Assembly: GCF_014649815.1 (NCBI RefSeq)
Contig: NZ_BMTT01000014.1
Location: 109,646-173,645, forward strand
From: Streptomyces mutabilis
GTDB taxonomy: Bacteria > Actinomycetota > Actinomycetes > Streptomycetales > Streptomycetaceae
Length of the DNA: 64,000 nt
Direction: 5' to 3'
The position numbers were made by a program, and so were the translations under genes. The notes beneath the pieces are model-generated. The model was not told the origin of the DNA. It saw nothing but the letters and a program-made list of their open reading frames with translations, and made no database searches. How positions within the stretch are numbered: position 1 is the stretch's first letter; every line of letters starts with the position of its first letter. Below, in pieces: positions 21,341 through 33,515 of the stretch.

Positions 21341-22694
21341 CGTCTCCGTTCGTCCCGTCCAGTCGTGGGCTGACACGTCGGTTCACGCGGGAGAGCAGGT
21401 CCAGTGCCTCTCCCCCGGCGCCCAGCCGGGCCAGGCAGACCGCCTGCCAGTACTGGCTGGTGAGGGTGGTGGGATGGTCGGGGCCCAGCTTGGACAGACA
21501 GACCGGTACGACCACCGACAGCGTCTGTGCCGCCTCCCGCAACTGTCCGCGCAGTACCAGGCCGACCGCCTCGCGCTGCCGGGACAGCGCGGCCCGGGGT
21601 GTCATGCTGCCCAGGACGATGCGCCGGGTGGCGTCGCTGAGCGTGGCGGGGTCCAGGACGTCGTGACGGCGCTGCTCGGGCAGGTGGGCTTCCGTCCAGA
21701 CGTACTCGGGCGCCTCCTCCTCGGCTTCGTCCGGCGCCCCGGCGGCCGGCCCGGCCGCCTCGTGCACGGCGTCCACGGCTTCGTCCCGGACGTGCCGCTT
21801 CACCAGGTCGGCGAGCATCTGGGTACCGCCGTACGTCAGGGGGACGAGGATGTCGCGCACCACGCGGGGGTCGCCGAGACGCCGCTCCGGGTCCTGCCGG
21901 CACAGCTCGTCGACGAGCCCGGCCAGCGGCTGGGGGAGGCCGCCGGTGCCGGTCAGCGGCCGGATGCCGTCGCCGAGGGCCCGCTCCATGATGGCCCCGA
22001 CGTCGGCGGTCTGCCCGAAGGGCAGCTCACCGGTCAGCATGAGGAAGACGCAGGCCCCGAGGCCGTACCAGTCCGCCGCCGGTCCGGGCAGGACGCCCCG
22101 CATCGCCTCCGGCGCCATGAACTGCGGGGTGCCGATCAGTGCGCCGGTGCGGGTGATCGCCGCCTCGCCCGCCAGCCGGGCCAGTCCGAAGTCCTGCAGC
22201 ACGACCCGGCCGCCGCGTGTGGTCCCCACGTTGGACGGCTTGACGTCGCGGTGGACCACGCCCTTGTGGTGGCCGGCCTCCAGGGCTTCCGCGATCCCCA
22301 GGGCCACGGTGCAGGCTGCCGGTACCGGCAGCGGTCCCGAGTGCAGGACCAGCTCGGCCAGACTGGTGCCGTCGAGCACCTGCATCACGAGGTACGGAGT
22401 GCCGTCGTGCACGCCGTTGTCGTACAGCGTGACGACACCGGGGTGCTCGATCCGCGCGAGCGCGCGGGCCTCCCGCTGGAACCTCTCCCAGGCCGCGTCC
22501 TGCGCGGTCAGCCCCTCGACGGCGGTCAGCATCTTCACCGCCACGCGGCGGCCGAGCCGAGTGTCCTCCGCCTCGTAGACGACTCCCATGCCGCCACGCC
22601 CCAGTAGCCGCACCGGGCGGTAGCGTCCCGCGACGAGCGCGGGAGGCTCGGCCGACGGGTCGGCTAAGCCGGACTGTTCGACGTGCTCCTCCAT
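21321..22694 (-). CDS. Soluble Ser/Thr protein kinase with TPR-like C terminus (conflict-system kinase)
   Basis: A 457-residue Hanks-type kinase with all key residues: glycine loop LLGRGGMGVVY (30-40), Lys54 in VAVKML, catalytic Asp150 in VVHRDVKPSN, and Asp168 of the DFG motif. Instead of the transmembrane/PASTA half of PknB or the repeats of AfsK, the C terminus has an acidic linker and a TPR-like segment (GPDHPTTLTSQYWQAVCLARLG). It is predicted to be cytoplasmic. It begins 27 bp after the relA stop on the same strand and overlaps the EACC1-like gene by 20 bp, so it likely controls the two downstream products by phosphorylation or scaffolding. Confidence 0.88.
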   Translation of the reverse strand: MEEHVEQSGLADPSAEPPALVAGRYRPVRLLGRGGMGVVYEAEDTRLGRRVAVKMLTAVEGLTAQDAAWERFQREARALARIEHPGVVTLYDNGVHDGTPYLVMQVLDGTSLAELVLHSGPLPVPAACTVALGIAEALEAGHHKGVVHRDVKPSNVGTTRGGRVVLQDFGLARLAGEAAITRTGALIGTPQFMAPEAMRGVLPGPAADWYGLGACVFLMLTGELPFGQTADVGAIMERALGDGIRPLTGTGGLPQPLAGLVDELCRQDPERRLGDPRVVRDILVPLTYGGTQMLADLVKRHVRDEAVDAVHEAAGPAAGAPDEAEEEAPEYVWTEAHLPEQRRHDVLDPATLSDATRRIVLGSMTPRAALSRQREAVGLVLRGQLREAAQTLSVVVPVCLSKLGPDHPTTLTSQYWQAVCLARLGAGGEALDLLSRVNRRVSPRLDGTNGDDDRLPR

Positions 22695-22721
22695 CTGCTC
22701 CCCCGTCTCCCTTGGACCGCG

Positions 22722-25265
<2,544 letters not shown>

Positions 25266-25385
25266 GAGGACTCCTCGTGCGCGATCCGGGTCCCCCGGTC
25301 AGGCTCCGGAGTCCCCATGGTAGCGATCCTGCACCCGAGGACCGCCTTCAGGCCGATGTGAGGGCCGTCAACCCGTGAAACGCCA

Positions 25386-25418
25386 GGGGCGGGCGCCGGA
25401 TTCCTCCGGGCCCGCCCC
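25386..25418 (-). terminator. Terminator after apt
   Basis: Nine-bp arms GGGGCGGGC (25386-25394) and GCCCGCCCC (25410-25418), with partial pairing of the loop, lie about 20 bp past the apt stop. It would end the yajC-secDF-apt unit before relA. Confidence 0.65.
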
Positions 25419-25437
25419 AGGTGTGCGTACGTGACGC

Positions 25438-25986
25438 TCAGACGGTGAGCAGCGCCTTCAGCGGCGCCCCGGCCAGGGCGGGCTCCAGCCGGGCCCGGCC
25501 GCCGAGGAAGCCCAACTCCATCAGGACGGCGAGGCCCGCGACCTCGGCGCCGGCCCGGCGGATGAGCTCCAGCGAGGCCTCGGCGGTGCCGCCGGTGGCG
25601 AGGACGTCGTCGACGACCAGCACCCGGTCCCCGGCACTCAGGTCCTCGGCGTGCACCTCGATCTCGGCGGAGCCGTACTCCAGGTCGTACGACTGGCTGA
25701 GGGTGGCCCCGGGGAGCTTGCCGGCCTTGCGTACGGGGATGAAGCCGAGGCCGGCCCGCAGGGCCACCGGAGCGCCCAGGATGAACCCGCGGGCCTCCAG
25801 GCCCACGACCTTGGTCGCACCGGTGTCCCGCGCCACCTCGGCGAGCGCGTCGGTGAGCGCGGCGAAGGCCGCCGGGTCCGCCAGGAGCGGGGTGATGTCC
25901 TTGAACATCACACCCGGTTCCGGGTAGTCGGCCACGTCCCGGATGCGGCTGAGCAGCAGCTCCGTGATGTCGGTCGTCTCGGTCAT
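25438..25986 (-). CDS. apt: Adenine phosphoribosyltransferase
   Basis: A 182-residue purine salvage enzyme that makes AMP from adenine and PRPP. The start MTETTDITELLLSRIRDVADYPEPGVMFKDITPLL and the PRPP-binding loop VLVVDDVLATGGTAEAS (about residue 125) are diagnostic. The ATG at 25986 overlaps the secF stop by 4 bp; the longer open frame upstream only runs antisense-free through secF. It sits between secF and relA, the conserved actinobacterial order, linking purine pools to (p)ppGpp metabolism by position. Confidence 0.96.
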   Translation of the reverse strand: MTETTDITELLLSRIRDVADYPEPGVMFKDITPLLADPAAFAALTDALAEVARDTGATKVVGLEARGFILGAPVALRAGLGFIPVRKAGKLPGATLSQSYDLEYGSAEIEVHAEDLSAGDRVLVVDDVLATGGTAEASLELIRRAGAEVAGLAVLMELGFLGGRARLEPALAGAPLKALLTV

Positions 25987-27110
25987 CGGCGCTTCCCCGA
26001 GGGTCGGCCGCGACCGCGGGTGCGGGACGCGGGCTGGCTGCGCGGACCGACGACCGCGGGGGCCGCGTCGTCGGGCTCGTCGGCCTCGTCGTCGGCGTAC
26101 CGCAAGTCGGCGTCGGACTCCACCGGCTCGCCCTTGGCGGCGGCCTGGGCGCGCTTGGCGAGGACGCGCTTCTTGAGGGACTTCATCTGCGGCTCGGCCT
26201 CCTTGAGGTCGGCGACGAGCGGCGTGGCGATGAAGATCGACGAGTACGCGCCGGCCGCGAGGCCCACGAACAGCGACAGGGAGATGTCGTTGAGCATGCC
26301 GGCGCCGAGGACACCGCCACCGATGAACAGCAGGCCGCCCACCGGCAGCAGCGCGACCACCGTGGTGTTGACGGAGCGGACCAGGGTGCTGTTGATCGAG
26401 CGGTTGGCGATCTCGCCGTACGTCCAGCGGGTCTGTTTGGTGATGTCCCTCGTCTGTTCCTTGAGACTGTCGAAGACCACGACCGTGTCGTAGAGCGAGT
26501 AACCGAGGATCGTGAGCAGACCGATCACCGTGCCGGGCGTGACCTCGAAGCCGACGAGGGCGTAGACGCCGACGGTGATGGTGATGTCGTGGACCAACGC
26601 GACGAACGCGGCCAGCGCCATGCGCCACTCGAAGGCGATGGCCAGGTAGATGACCACAAGGACCATGAAGATCCCGAGGCCCTGCCACGCCTTGTTCGCG
26701 ATCTGGTCGCCCCAGCTGGGGCCGACCAGATCCGCGTTGATCTTCTCGGCCGGGACGTCGAGGTCCTTGGAGAGTTCTTCCTTGATCTGGTCCGAGGCCG
26801 CGGTGTCGGTGCCCGAGATCTGGATGCGGAGGCTGCCGTCACCGAGCTTCTGGACGATCGCGTCGTGGCCCGACGCCTCCTCCGCGTACGTCTCGGCCTG
26901 GGAGACCGAGGCGCTCATGTTCTTCGGAGTGGTGAAGACCGCGCCGCCCTGGAACTCGATGCCCATGTGCAGGCCGCGCACCGCCAGGCCGACGATGGCC
27001 GTGATGGTGATCAGGATCGAGATGCCGTACCAGAGCTTGCGGTTCTTGACGAAGTCGTAGCCGATCTCGCCGTGGTGCAGTCGGGCGCCGAGGTTGCCGA
27101 GCTTTCCCAT
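25983..27110 (-). CDS. secF: Protein translocase subunit SecF
   Basis: A 375-residue six-helix membrane protein that works with SecD to use proton motive force in late protein export. Family marks include the first helix (LWYGISILITITAIVGLAVRG), the periplasmic EFQGGAVFTTP, and later LTILGYSLYDTVVVFDSLKE with TPLVADLKEAEP near the end. The C-terminal cytoplasmic tail is basic and acidic in patches (about 70 residues). GGAGG lies 8 nt before the ATG. It begins one base after the secD stop. Confidence 0.96.
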   Translation of the reverse strand: MGKLGNLGARLHHGEIGYDFVKNRKLWYGISILITITAIVGLAVRGLHMGIEFQGGAVFTTPKNMSASVSQAETYAEEASGHDAIVQKLGDGSLRIQISGTDTAASDQIKEELSKDLDVPAEKINADLVGPSWGDQIANKAWQGLGIFMVLVVIYLAIAFEWRMALAAFVALVHDITITVGVYALVGFEVTPGTVIGLLTILGYSLYDTVVVFDSLKEQTRDITKQTRWTYGEIANRSINSTLVRSVNTTVVALLPVGGLLFIGGGVLGAGMLNDISLSLFVGLAAGAYSSIFIATPLVADLKEAEPQMKSLKKRVLAKRAQAAAKGEPVESDADLRYADDEADEPDDAAPAVVGPRSQPASRTRGRGRPSGKRR

Positions 27111-27111
27111 C

Positions 27112-28911
27112 TCACGCCTCCTTCGGGTCGACGGGGCCGGCGACGGGGCGCGCGGGACGGCGGGTGCGGCGCAGCGGCGGCTTGGCGCCCAGGCTCTTCG
27201 GGTCGAGGCCGGACCACTTGTGACCGCTCGCGAAGAACTTGCGGCGGGCCATCAGCGTCAGCAGCGGCTTGGTGAAGAGGAACACCACCACCACGTCGAG
27301 CAGGGTGGTCAGGCCGAGCGTGAACGCGAAGCCCTGCACCTTGCCGACGGTGACCACGAAGAGCACCGCGGCGGCGAGGAAGGACACGAAGTCGGAGACC
27401 AGGATGGTGCGCCGGGCGCGCGGCCAGGCCCGCTCGACGGCGGGGCGCAGCGTGCGGCCCTCCCGGATCTCGTCGCGGACGCGTTCGAAGTACACGATGA
27501 ACGAGTCCGCCGTGATGCCGATCGCGACGATGGCACCGCACACGGCCGGCAGGTTCAGCGCGAAGCCGATGGTCGGGCCGAGCAGCGACATGATCACGTA
27601 CGTGAGACCCGCGGAGACCAGCAGCGAGGCGACGGCGATGAACGACAGCCCGCGGTAGTAGACCAGCAGGTAGATGACGACCAGGGCGAGGCCGATCGCG
27701 CCGGCGATCAGACCGGCCTCAAGCTGCTCACCGCCGAGCGCGGCGGTGACGGTGGTGACGCTGTCCTCCTTGAAGGTCAGCGGCAGGGCACCGTAGGACA
27801 GCATGTTGGCGAGGCCTTGGGCCTCTTCCTGGTCGAAGTTGCCGGAGATCTCCGCGCTGCCGCCGGTGAGTGCCTGGCTGACGTAGGGGTCGGAGACGAC
27901 CTCGTTGTCCAGGACGATGGCGAACTGGTTCTGCGGAGACTGGTTCTGGGCCAGCTTGCCGGTGATATCGGCGAACTTCTTGGCACCGTCGTCCGTGAAC
28001 TTCATCGTCACGGTCCAGCCGGCGGCGGTCTGGGTGTTGAAGACGGCCTCGGACTGGTCGACGTCCGTGCCGTCGACCGCGGCGGGGCCGAGGATGTACT
28101 TCTGCCACTGGCCCTGCGCGTTCTGGCCGCAGGCGATCATCGAGTCGCCGGGCTTGGAACCGGCGCCGGCCTTGGTGCGGGCCGCTTCGTCGGTGCAGTC
28201 CAGGGCGGCGTACTGCTCCTGCAGCTTGGCGGTCGCGTCGTCACCGGAGGCGCTGGCGCTCGGGGACGGGGAGGCGCCGTCGGACGCCGTGCCGGAGGGG
28301 CTCGGGTCGGCCTTGAGGGCGTCGCTGGCGGCGCGGCCCTGGGTGGTCGCGCTCGCCGAGGCGGAGTCGGACGGGGAGCCGCTCGCCTTGTCGCCGTCGG
28401 TGGCCTTGTCCTTGTCGGCCGCGCCGTCCGTCGCCTTGTCCGTCGGCTCGCCGGAGGCGTTGCCGGTGGCGCTCGGCGAGGGGCTGCCGGTCGCGCCGGC
28501 TCCGGACAGCTCCGTGGCTACGACCGGGCGGAAGTAGAGCTTCGCGGTGGTGCCGACCTGCTCCCGGGCTTCCTTCGAGTTCGTCCCCTTGGGGATGTTG
28601 ACGATGATGTTCCGGTCGCCCTGGGTCTGGACCTCGGCTTCGGAAACACCCAGACCGTTGACGCGGCGCTCCATGATCTCGACGGCCGTGTCCATGTTGG
28701 TCTTGTTGATCGCGGACTCCTGGCCCGCCTCCGGAACCGCGCGGAGCGTGATGCTCGTGCCGCCGGCCAGATCGATACCGAGACGCGGAGTCGTGTGTCC
28801 GGAGGCGAACATGCCTCCGGTGAGCGCCACGATGGCGATCAGAATCAGGGCCAGCGAGCGCCCGGGCTTACTCTGAGCGCTCGCATTCTTCCCCTTTTTA
28901 GGTGCTACCAC
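27112..28911 (-). CDS. secD: Protein translocase subunit SecD with a long Ser/Ala-rich insert
   Basis: A 599-residue RND-like export subunit. The N-terminal helix is followed by the conserved RLGIDLAGGTSITLRAV. The six-helix C-terminal half contains ITADSFIVYFERVRDEIREG. The extracytoplasmic P1 head is interrupted at about residues 135-235 by a low-complexity Ser/Ala/Asp/Lys/Pro stretch with repeated SPSAS and DKATD units. Such inserts occur in streptomycete SecD, but this one is long. It starts at GTG, 1 bp from secF. Confidence 0.95.
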   Translation of the reverse strand: MVAPKKGKNASAQSKPGRSLALILIAIVALTGGMFASGHTTPRLGIDLAGGTSITLRAVPEAGQESAINKTNMDTAVEIMERRVNGLGVSEAEVQTQGDRNIIVNIPKGTNSKEAREQVGTTAKLYFRPVVATELSGAGATGSPSPSATGNASGEPTDKATDGAADKDKATDGDKASGSPSDSASASATTQGRAASDALKADPSPSGTASDGASPSPSASASGDDATAKLQEQYAALDCTDEAARTKAGAGSKPGDSMIACGQNAQGQWQKYILGPAAVDGTDVDQSEAVFNTQTAAGWTVTMKFTDDGAKKFADITGKLAQNQSPQNQFAIVLDNEVVSDPYVSQALTGGSAEISGNFDQEEAQGLANMLSYGALPLTFKEDSVTTVTAALGGEQLEAGLIAGAIGLALVVIYLLVYYRGLSFIAVASLLVSAGLTYVIMSLLGPTIGFALNLPAVCGAIVAIGITADSFIVYFERVRDEIREGRTLRPAVERAWPRARRTILVSDFVSFLAAAVLFVVTVGKVQGFAFTLGLTTLLDVVVVFLFTKPLLTLMARRKFFASGHKWSGLDPKSLGAKPPLRRTRRPARPVAGPVDPKEA

Positions 28912-29044
28912 CTTTGCGTACTCCCTCTCGGGCCGCGTCGCGCCGGGGAGGCGTCACCGGCGGCCATCACATGGTGTTGGAATCCGTGCGAGCCGCGCGT
29001 CGCACGGGGTGCGCGGGAACGGTCCGCACACCCCGGAGCACGGC

Positions 29045-29557
29045 TTACTTCGCCTCGGAACCGCCGTCGGACTTCTTCGCCTGCTCGTCCGTCTTGGCCT
29101 CGGCGGACGTGGCGTCGGCCGTCGGCTCGTCGGCCGGCGTGTCGTCGGCGTCCTTCTTGCCGAGGTCGACGGACTTGTCGCCGGAGGCGTCAGCGTCGTC
29201 GGCGGAGGCGTCGGTCCCGGTGAGGGAGGAGGCATCGTCCGGGACCATGTCGGAGTCGGACTTCAGGTCGTGCTCGATGCCGTGGACGATGCGGTTGTAC
29301 TCGTCGTCCGTCAGGACGGCACCGATGGAGTTCTTGGCGAAGAGCAGTTCCACACCCGGGCCGGCGTCAAGGAGGACCGTGTCGTCGTTGACCTCCTTGA
29401 CCGTGGCGTACATGCCCCCGATGGTGCGGACGCCGGAACCGGGCTGCATCTGGTTCCGCATGTCGACGGCCTGCTGCTGCTTCTTCTTCGCCGACCGGGT
29501 CATCAGGAACATGGCCCCGATGAGCACGATGAACGGGAGGAGGGTCACGAGACTCAC
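29045..29557 (-). CDS. yajC: Preprotein translocase subunit YajC
   Basis: A 170-residue partner of SecDF. A single N-terminal membrane helix (LLPFIVLIGAMFLM) is followed by RSAKKKQQQAVDMRNQMQPG and the conserved VRTIGGMYATVKEVNDDTV beta segment. The acidic Asp/Ala/Ser-rich C-terminal tail of about 75 residues is longer than in enterobacteria, where YajC is about 110 residues. It starts at GTG and is 133 bp before secD. Confidence 0.93.
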   Translation of the reverse strand: MSLVTLLPFIVLIGAMFLMTRSAKKKQQQAVDMRNQMQPGSGVRTIGGMYATVKEVNDDTVLLDAGPGVELLFAKNSIGAVLTDDEYNRIVHGIEHDLKSDSDMVPDDASSLTGTDASADDADASGDKSVDLGKKDADDTPADEPTADATSAEAKTDEQAKKSDGGSEAK

Positions 29558-29733
29558 GGGTCGGTACTTCCTTCACACGACCGCAGATGGTGAGCGGCCT
29601 GATGGTTGGGGGTGTGTGCGCCGCCGACAAGGGCGGCATCGGCGGAGTCTAAGCGAGTCCGCGCGCATGGAACAACGCTCAGCATGGCACCGGGGTTCCT
29701 GCTCCGGCGAATGTCCTCTTCGTGACGGTGCCG

Positions 29734-30807
29734 TCACGCCCCGAACAAGTCCTGTTGTCCGTTTCCGGAACCCTGCGCACGCGGCGGGGTGAGGCCGAGA
29801 TGCGCCCATGCTGCCGGGGTCGCCACCCGTCCGCGCGGCGTGCGGGCCAGCAGGCCCTCCCGTACGAGGAACGGTTCGGCGACCTCTTCCACTGTCTCAC
29901 GCTCCTCCCCCACGGCGACGGCGAGCGTGGACAGGCCGACCGGGCCGCCGCCGAACAGCTTGAGCAGCGCCTCCAGCACGCCCCGGTCCAGCCGGTCCAG
30001 GCCCCGGGCGTCCACCTCGTAGACGGCGAGTGCGGCGGCGGCGATCTCCTGGGTGATCAGGCCGTCGGCCTTGACCTGCGCGTAGTCGCGGACCCGGCGC
30101 AGCAGACGGTTGGCGATACGGGGGGTGCCGCGGGAGCGGCCGGCGATCTCGGCGGCGCCGGCCGGGTCGATCTCGACGTCGAGCAGGCCGGCGGAACGAT
30201 GGACGACGCGTTCCAGTTCCGCCGGGCCGTAGAACTCCATGTGCGCGGTGAAGCCGAAGCGGTCGCGCAGCGGGGGCGGCAGCAGCCCGGCGCGCGTGGT
30301 GGCGCCGACGAGGGTGAAGGGGGGCAGTTCGAGGGGGATGGCGGTGGCGCCGGGCCCCTTGCCGACGATGACGTCGACGCGGAAGTCCTCCATCGCCATG
30401 TAGAGCATCTCCTCGGCGGGCCGCGACATGCGGTGGATCTCGTCGAGGAAGAGCACCTCGCCCTCCTGGAGGGAAGAGAGGATCGCCGCGAGGTCGCCGG
30501 CGTGCTGGATGGCGGGGCCGGAGGTGATGCGGATGGGGGCGCCCATCTCGGCCGCGATGATCATCGAGAGGGTGGTCTTGCCGAGGCCCGGGGCTCCCGA
30601 GAGCAGGACGTGGTCGGCGGTCGCCCCGCGCGCGCGGGCGGCACGCAGGACGAGGTCCAGCTGCTCGCGGACCTTCTCCTGGCCGATGAACTCGCCCAGG
30701 TCCTTGGGGCGCAGGGCGGCCTCGACGGCCTGGTCCTCACCGTCGGCGGCCGGGCCCACCAGCCGGTCGGCGGCTTCGGTGCCGGTCGTGTCGTCGTCCC
30801 AGTTCAC
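29734..30807 (-). CDS. ruvB: Holliday junction branch migration helicase RuvB
   Basis: A 357-residue hexameric AAA+ motor. Walker A is [11 protein letters not shown] (about residue 75), Walker B is [10 protein letters not shown] (about 122), sensor 1 is [11 protein letters not shown], and the arginine-finger segment is [17 protein letters not shown]. The C-terminal winged helix ends with RTPRGRVAT. It starts at GTG 20 bp after ruvA, and all three ruv genes are in one unit. Confidence 0.97.
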   Translation of the reverse strand: MNWDDDTTGTEAADRLVGPAADGEDQAVEAALRPKDLGEFIGQEKVREQLDLVLRAARARGATADHVLLSGAPGLGKTTLSMIIAAEMGAPIRITSGPAIQHAGDLAAILSSLQEGEVLFLDEIHRMSRPAEEMLYMAMEDFRVDVIVGKGPGATAIPLELPPFTLVGATTRAGLLPPPLRDRFGFTAHMEFYGPAELERVVHRSAGLLDVEIDPAGAAEIAGRSRGTPRIANRLLRRVRDYAQVKADGLITQEIAAAALAVYEVDARGLDRLDRGVLEALLKLFGGGPVGLSTLAVAVGEERETVEEVAEPFLVREGLLARTPRGRVATPAAWAHLGLTPPRAQGSGNGQQDLFGA

Positions 30808-30827
30808 GGTGTGAGTCTCCTAGCCGG

Positions 30828-31433
30828 CTATCGGGCGCGGTTGAGCGTCTGGAGGGCCGCCTTCAGCAGCTGTCCCACCTGGGGTGTGCCCCCGGCGGCC
30901 TCCGCCTGGGGCGTCACAGCGGTGACGGCCTCGTCCGCCTCGCGGGTCGCGTACCCGAGGCCGATCAGGGCGGCGTGCAGCTGGTCGCGCCAGCCGGTGC
31001 TGACCGGGGCGCCCACGGCGGGGGCGCCGACCGGTTCGCCGAGGCGGTCCTTCAGTTCGAGCAGCAGCTTCTGGGCGCCCTTCTTGCCGATGCCGGGGAC
31101 GGCGGTCAGCGCCTTCTCGTCACCGGTCGACACCGCCCTGCGCAGGGCGTCCGGACTGTGCACGGCCAGCATCGCCTGGGCCAGGCGGGGGCCCACGCCG
31201 CTGGCGGTCTGCAGGAGCTCGAAGACCTGGCGCTCGTCGTCGTCGGCGAAGCCGTACAGGGTGAGCGAGTCCTCGCGCACGACGAGGGAGGTGGCGAGCT
31301 TGGCGGGCTTGCCGAGGCGGAGTGTGGAGAGCGTGTTCGGCGTGCACTGGACGGCCATGCCGACGCCGCCGACCTCGACCACCGCGGTGTCGGGGGCGAG
31401 GGCGGCGACGGTGCCGCTGACGAAGGCGATCAT
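30828..31433 (-). CDS. ruvA: Holliday junction branch migration protein RuvA
   Basis: A 201-residue junction-binding protein that targets RuvB. The N-terminal OB domain starts [25 protein letters not shown]. Two helix-hairpin-helix motifs follow ([17 protein letters not shown] and [19 protein letters not shown]), and a C-terminal domain III binds RuvB ([18 protein letters not shown]). The ATG at 31433 overlaps the ruvC stop (ATGA). Confidence 0.97.
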   Translation of the reverse strand: MIAFVSGTVAALAPDTAVVEVGGVGMAVQCTPNTLSTLRLGKPAKLATSLVVREDSLTLYGFADDDERQVFELLQTASGVGPRLAQAMLAVHSPDALRRAVSTGDEKALTAVPGIGKKGAQKLLLELKDRLGEPVGAPAVGAPVSTGWRDQLHAALIGLGYATREADEAVTAVTPQAEAAGGTPQVGQLLKAALQTLNRAR

Positions 31434-31987
31434 GTCGTACGGCCTTTCGAGGCGTGCTGGGTGCGGGGAGCCCGGGACGCGTGCCGGGTCACGGCCTGCT
31501 GGAGCCGGTTCTGCGCGGGGGCGCGCCAGATGTGGCAGATCGCGAGGGCGAGGGCGTCCGCCGCGTCGGCGGGCTTGGGGGGCGAGGCGAGCCGCAGCAG
31601 GCGGGTGACCATGGCGCCGACCTGCGCCTTGTCCGCGCGGCCGCTGCCGGTGACGGCGGCCTTGACCTCGCTCGGGGTGTGCAGGGCGACGGGGATGCCG
31701 CGGCGGGAGGCGCACAGGATGGCCACGGCGCTGGCCTGGGCGGTGCCCATGACCGTGCGGACGTTGTGCTGGCTGAAGACGCGCTCCACGGCGACGTACT
31801 GCGGTTGATGCTCGTCGAGCCACTGGTCGATGCCCTGCTCGACGGCGACGAGACGGTGGCCGAGGTCGGCGTCCGCCGGCGTGCGGACGACGCCCACGCC
31901 GACCATGGTCAGCGGTCTGCCCGCGACTCCCTCGACGACCCCGACGCCGCAGCGGGTCAGCCCGGGGTCCACCCCCAGTACGCGCAC
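31430..31987 (-). CDS. ruvC: Holliday junction resolvase RuvC
   Basis: A 185-residue RNase H-fold endonuclease that cuts junctions. Catalytic acidic residues lie in [14 protein letters not shown] (Asp7), [11 protein letters not shown] (Glu about 70) and the C-terminal [14 protein letters not shown] pair. The C-terminal tail is longer than in E. coli. It starts at GTG and is the first gene of ruvC-ruvA-ruvB. Confidence 0.96.
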   Translation of the reverse strand: MRVLGVDPGLTRCGVGVVEGVAGRPLTMVGVGVVRTPADADLGHRLVAVEQGIDQWLDEHQPQYVAVERVFSQHNVRTVMGTAQASAVAILCASRRGIPVALHTPSEVKAAVTGSGRADKAQVGAMVTRLLRLASPPKPADAADALALAICHIWRAPAQNRLQQAVTRHASRAPRTQHASKGRTT

Positions 31988-32046
31988 CCGGCCCCCTCTC
32001 GTCGATCACCTGTTTGTGCAGGCTATCGGGTGGCACTGACAAAGCG

Positions 32047-32078
32047 GCGGGCCGACGGGTTGTGTCCCGTCGGCCCGC
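32047..32078 (-). terminator. Terminator of the pdxST-yebC unit
   Basis: A perfect 13-bp stem (GCGGGCCGACGGG and its complement) with a 6-nt loop lies 17 bp past the yebC stop, and is followed on the minus strand by CCGCTTTGTC. It separates yebC from ruvC. Confidence 0.85.
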
Positions 32079-32094
32079 TGAGCCAGTGGACGCG

Positions 32095-32847
32095 TTACGC
32101 GTCGACCTTCTCCATGATCTCGTCGCTCACGTCGAAGTTGGCGAAGACGTTCTGCACGTCGTCGCTGTCCTCCAGGGCGTCGATCAGCTTGAAGATCTTC
32201 CGGGCACCCTCCTCGTCCAGCTCGACCTGCATGGTCGGAACGAAGTTGGCGTCGGCGGACTCGTAGTCGATGCCGGCGTCCTGCAGGGCCGTGCGGACGG
32301 CGACCAGGTCGGTGGCCTCGCTGAGCACCTCGAAGGACTCGCCGAGGTCGTTGACCTCCTCGGCGCCCGCGTCGAGGACGGCGCCGAGAACGTCGTCCTC
32401 GCCCAGCTCGCCCTTGGGCACGATCACGACGCCCTTGCGGTTGAACAGGTACGACACCGAGCCGGGGTCGGCCATGGAGCCGCCGTTGCGGGTCATGGCG
32501 ACGCGGACGTCGGAGGCGGCGCGGTTGCGGTTGTCGGTGAGGCACTCGATGAGCACCGCGACGCCGTTCGGGCCGTAGCCCTCGTACATGATCGTCTCGT
32601 AGTCGGCGCCACCGGCCTCCAGGCCGGCGCCGCGCTTGACCGCGGAGTCGATGTTCTTGTTCGGGACCGACTGCTTCTTCGCCTTCTGGATGGCGTCGTA
32701 CAGCGTCGGGTTGCCGTCGATGTCGGCACCGCCCATGCGGGCCGCGACCTCGATGTTCTTGATCAGCTTCGCGAAGAGCTTGCCGCGCTTGGCATCGATG
32801 ACGGCCTTCTTGTGCTTCGTCGTGGCCCATTTAGAGTGGCCGGACAT
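32095..32847 (-). CDS. yebC: YebC/PmpR family transcription or translation regulator
   Basis: A 250-residue protein of the YebC (TACO1-like) family: [30 protein letters not shown] at the start, [18 protein letters not shown] in the middle, and the acidic C-terminal domain. Members have been described as DNA-binding regulators and, more recently, as factors that help ribosomes through difficult sequences. The position beside ruvCAB and pdxST is conserved in actinobacteria. Confidence 0.95.
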   Translation of the reverse strand: MSGHSKWATTKHKKAVIDAKRGKLFAKLIKNIEVAARMGGADIDGNPTLYDAIQKAKKQSVPNKNIDSAVKRGAGLEAGGADYETIMYEGYGPNGVAVLIECLTDNRNRAASDVRVAMTRNGGSMADPGSVSYLFNRKGVVIVPKGELGEDDVLGAVLDAGAEEVNDLGESFEVLSEATDLVAVRTALQDAGIDYESADANFVPTMQVELDEEGARKIFKLIDALEDSDDVQNVFANFDVSDEIMEKVDA

Positions 32848-32894
32848 CTGCCTGTCTCCTTCGCGTAACCCGTCTTTGTACGAACGGAGGAATC

Positions 32895-33503
32895 CTACAA
32901 GGACTCCGCGGCCCCGTTCGCGCGCACCATGTCGGCGAAGAGGCGGTGCACGCGGTGGTCGCCGGTCAGCTCCGGGTGGAACGACGTGGCCAGCGCGTTG
33001 CCCTGGCGGACGGCGACGATGTGGCCGTCGTGCTCGGCGAGCACCTCGGCGGCGGCGCCGACGGACTCGACCCAGGGGGCGCGGATGAAGACGCCCTCCA
33101 CGGGGACGCCCTCCACGCCCTTGACGTCGACGGCCGCCTCGAAGGACTCGTTCTGCCGTCCGAAGGCGTTGCGGCGCACGATCATGTCGATGCCGCCGAC
33201 CGTCTCCTGCCCGGAGCGCGGGTCGAGGATCTTGTCGGCCAGCATGATCATGCCGGCGCAGGTGCCGTACACGGGCATGCCGTTCCGAACGCGCGCGCGG
33301 AGGGGCTCCATCACACCGAAGAGGACGGCCAGTTTGGAGATGGTGGTGGACTCGCCGCCGGGGATGACCAGGCCGTCGACCTCGGCGAGTTCTTCGGGGC
33401 GCCTCACCGGCCTGGCCACGGCGTCGGCCGCGGCCAGGGCGACGAGGTGCTCCCTGACGTCGCCCTGGAGGGCCAGGACGCCGATGACGGGGGTGTCACT
33501 CAT
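32895..33503 (-). CDS. pdxT: Pyridoxal 5'-phosphate synthase glutaminase subunit PdxT
   Basis: A 202-residue class I glutaminase that supplies ammonia to PdxS for vitamin B6 synthesis. The start [15 protein letters not shown], the PGGESTTIS loop, the nucleophilic cysteine in [10 protein letters not shown] (about residue 84) and the His-Glu pair in [15 protein letters not shown] complete the triad. It lies 12 bp after pdxS and is transcribed with it. Confidence 0.97.
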   Translation of the reverse strand: MSDTPVIGVLALQGDVREHLVALAAADAVARPVRRPEELAEVDGLVIPGGESTTISKLAVLFGVMEPLRARVRNGMPVYGTCAGMIMLADKILDPRSGQETVGGIDMIVRRNAFGRQNESFEAAVDVKGVEGVPVEGVFIRAPWVESVGAAAEVLAEHDGHIVAVRQGNALATSFHPELTGDHRVHRLFADMVRANGAAESL

Positions 33504-33515
33504 GGGATCGGTGCC

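Noticed and set aside
21321-22694. AfsK or PknB orthologue
   Set aside because: No transmembrane helix, PASTA or beta-propeller repeats; the C terminus is TPR-like and the neighbours are EACC1-like and caspase.
27094-29223. Long plus-strand frames over secD/secF and similar long frames opposite relA, pimA, thrS and the lyase gene
   Set aside because: They mirror well-supported minus-strand genes, lack ribosome sites and show no family motifs.
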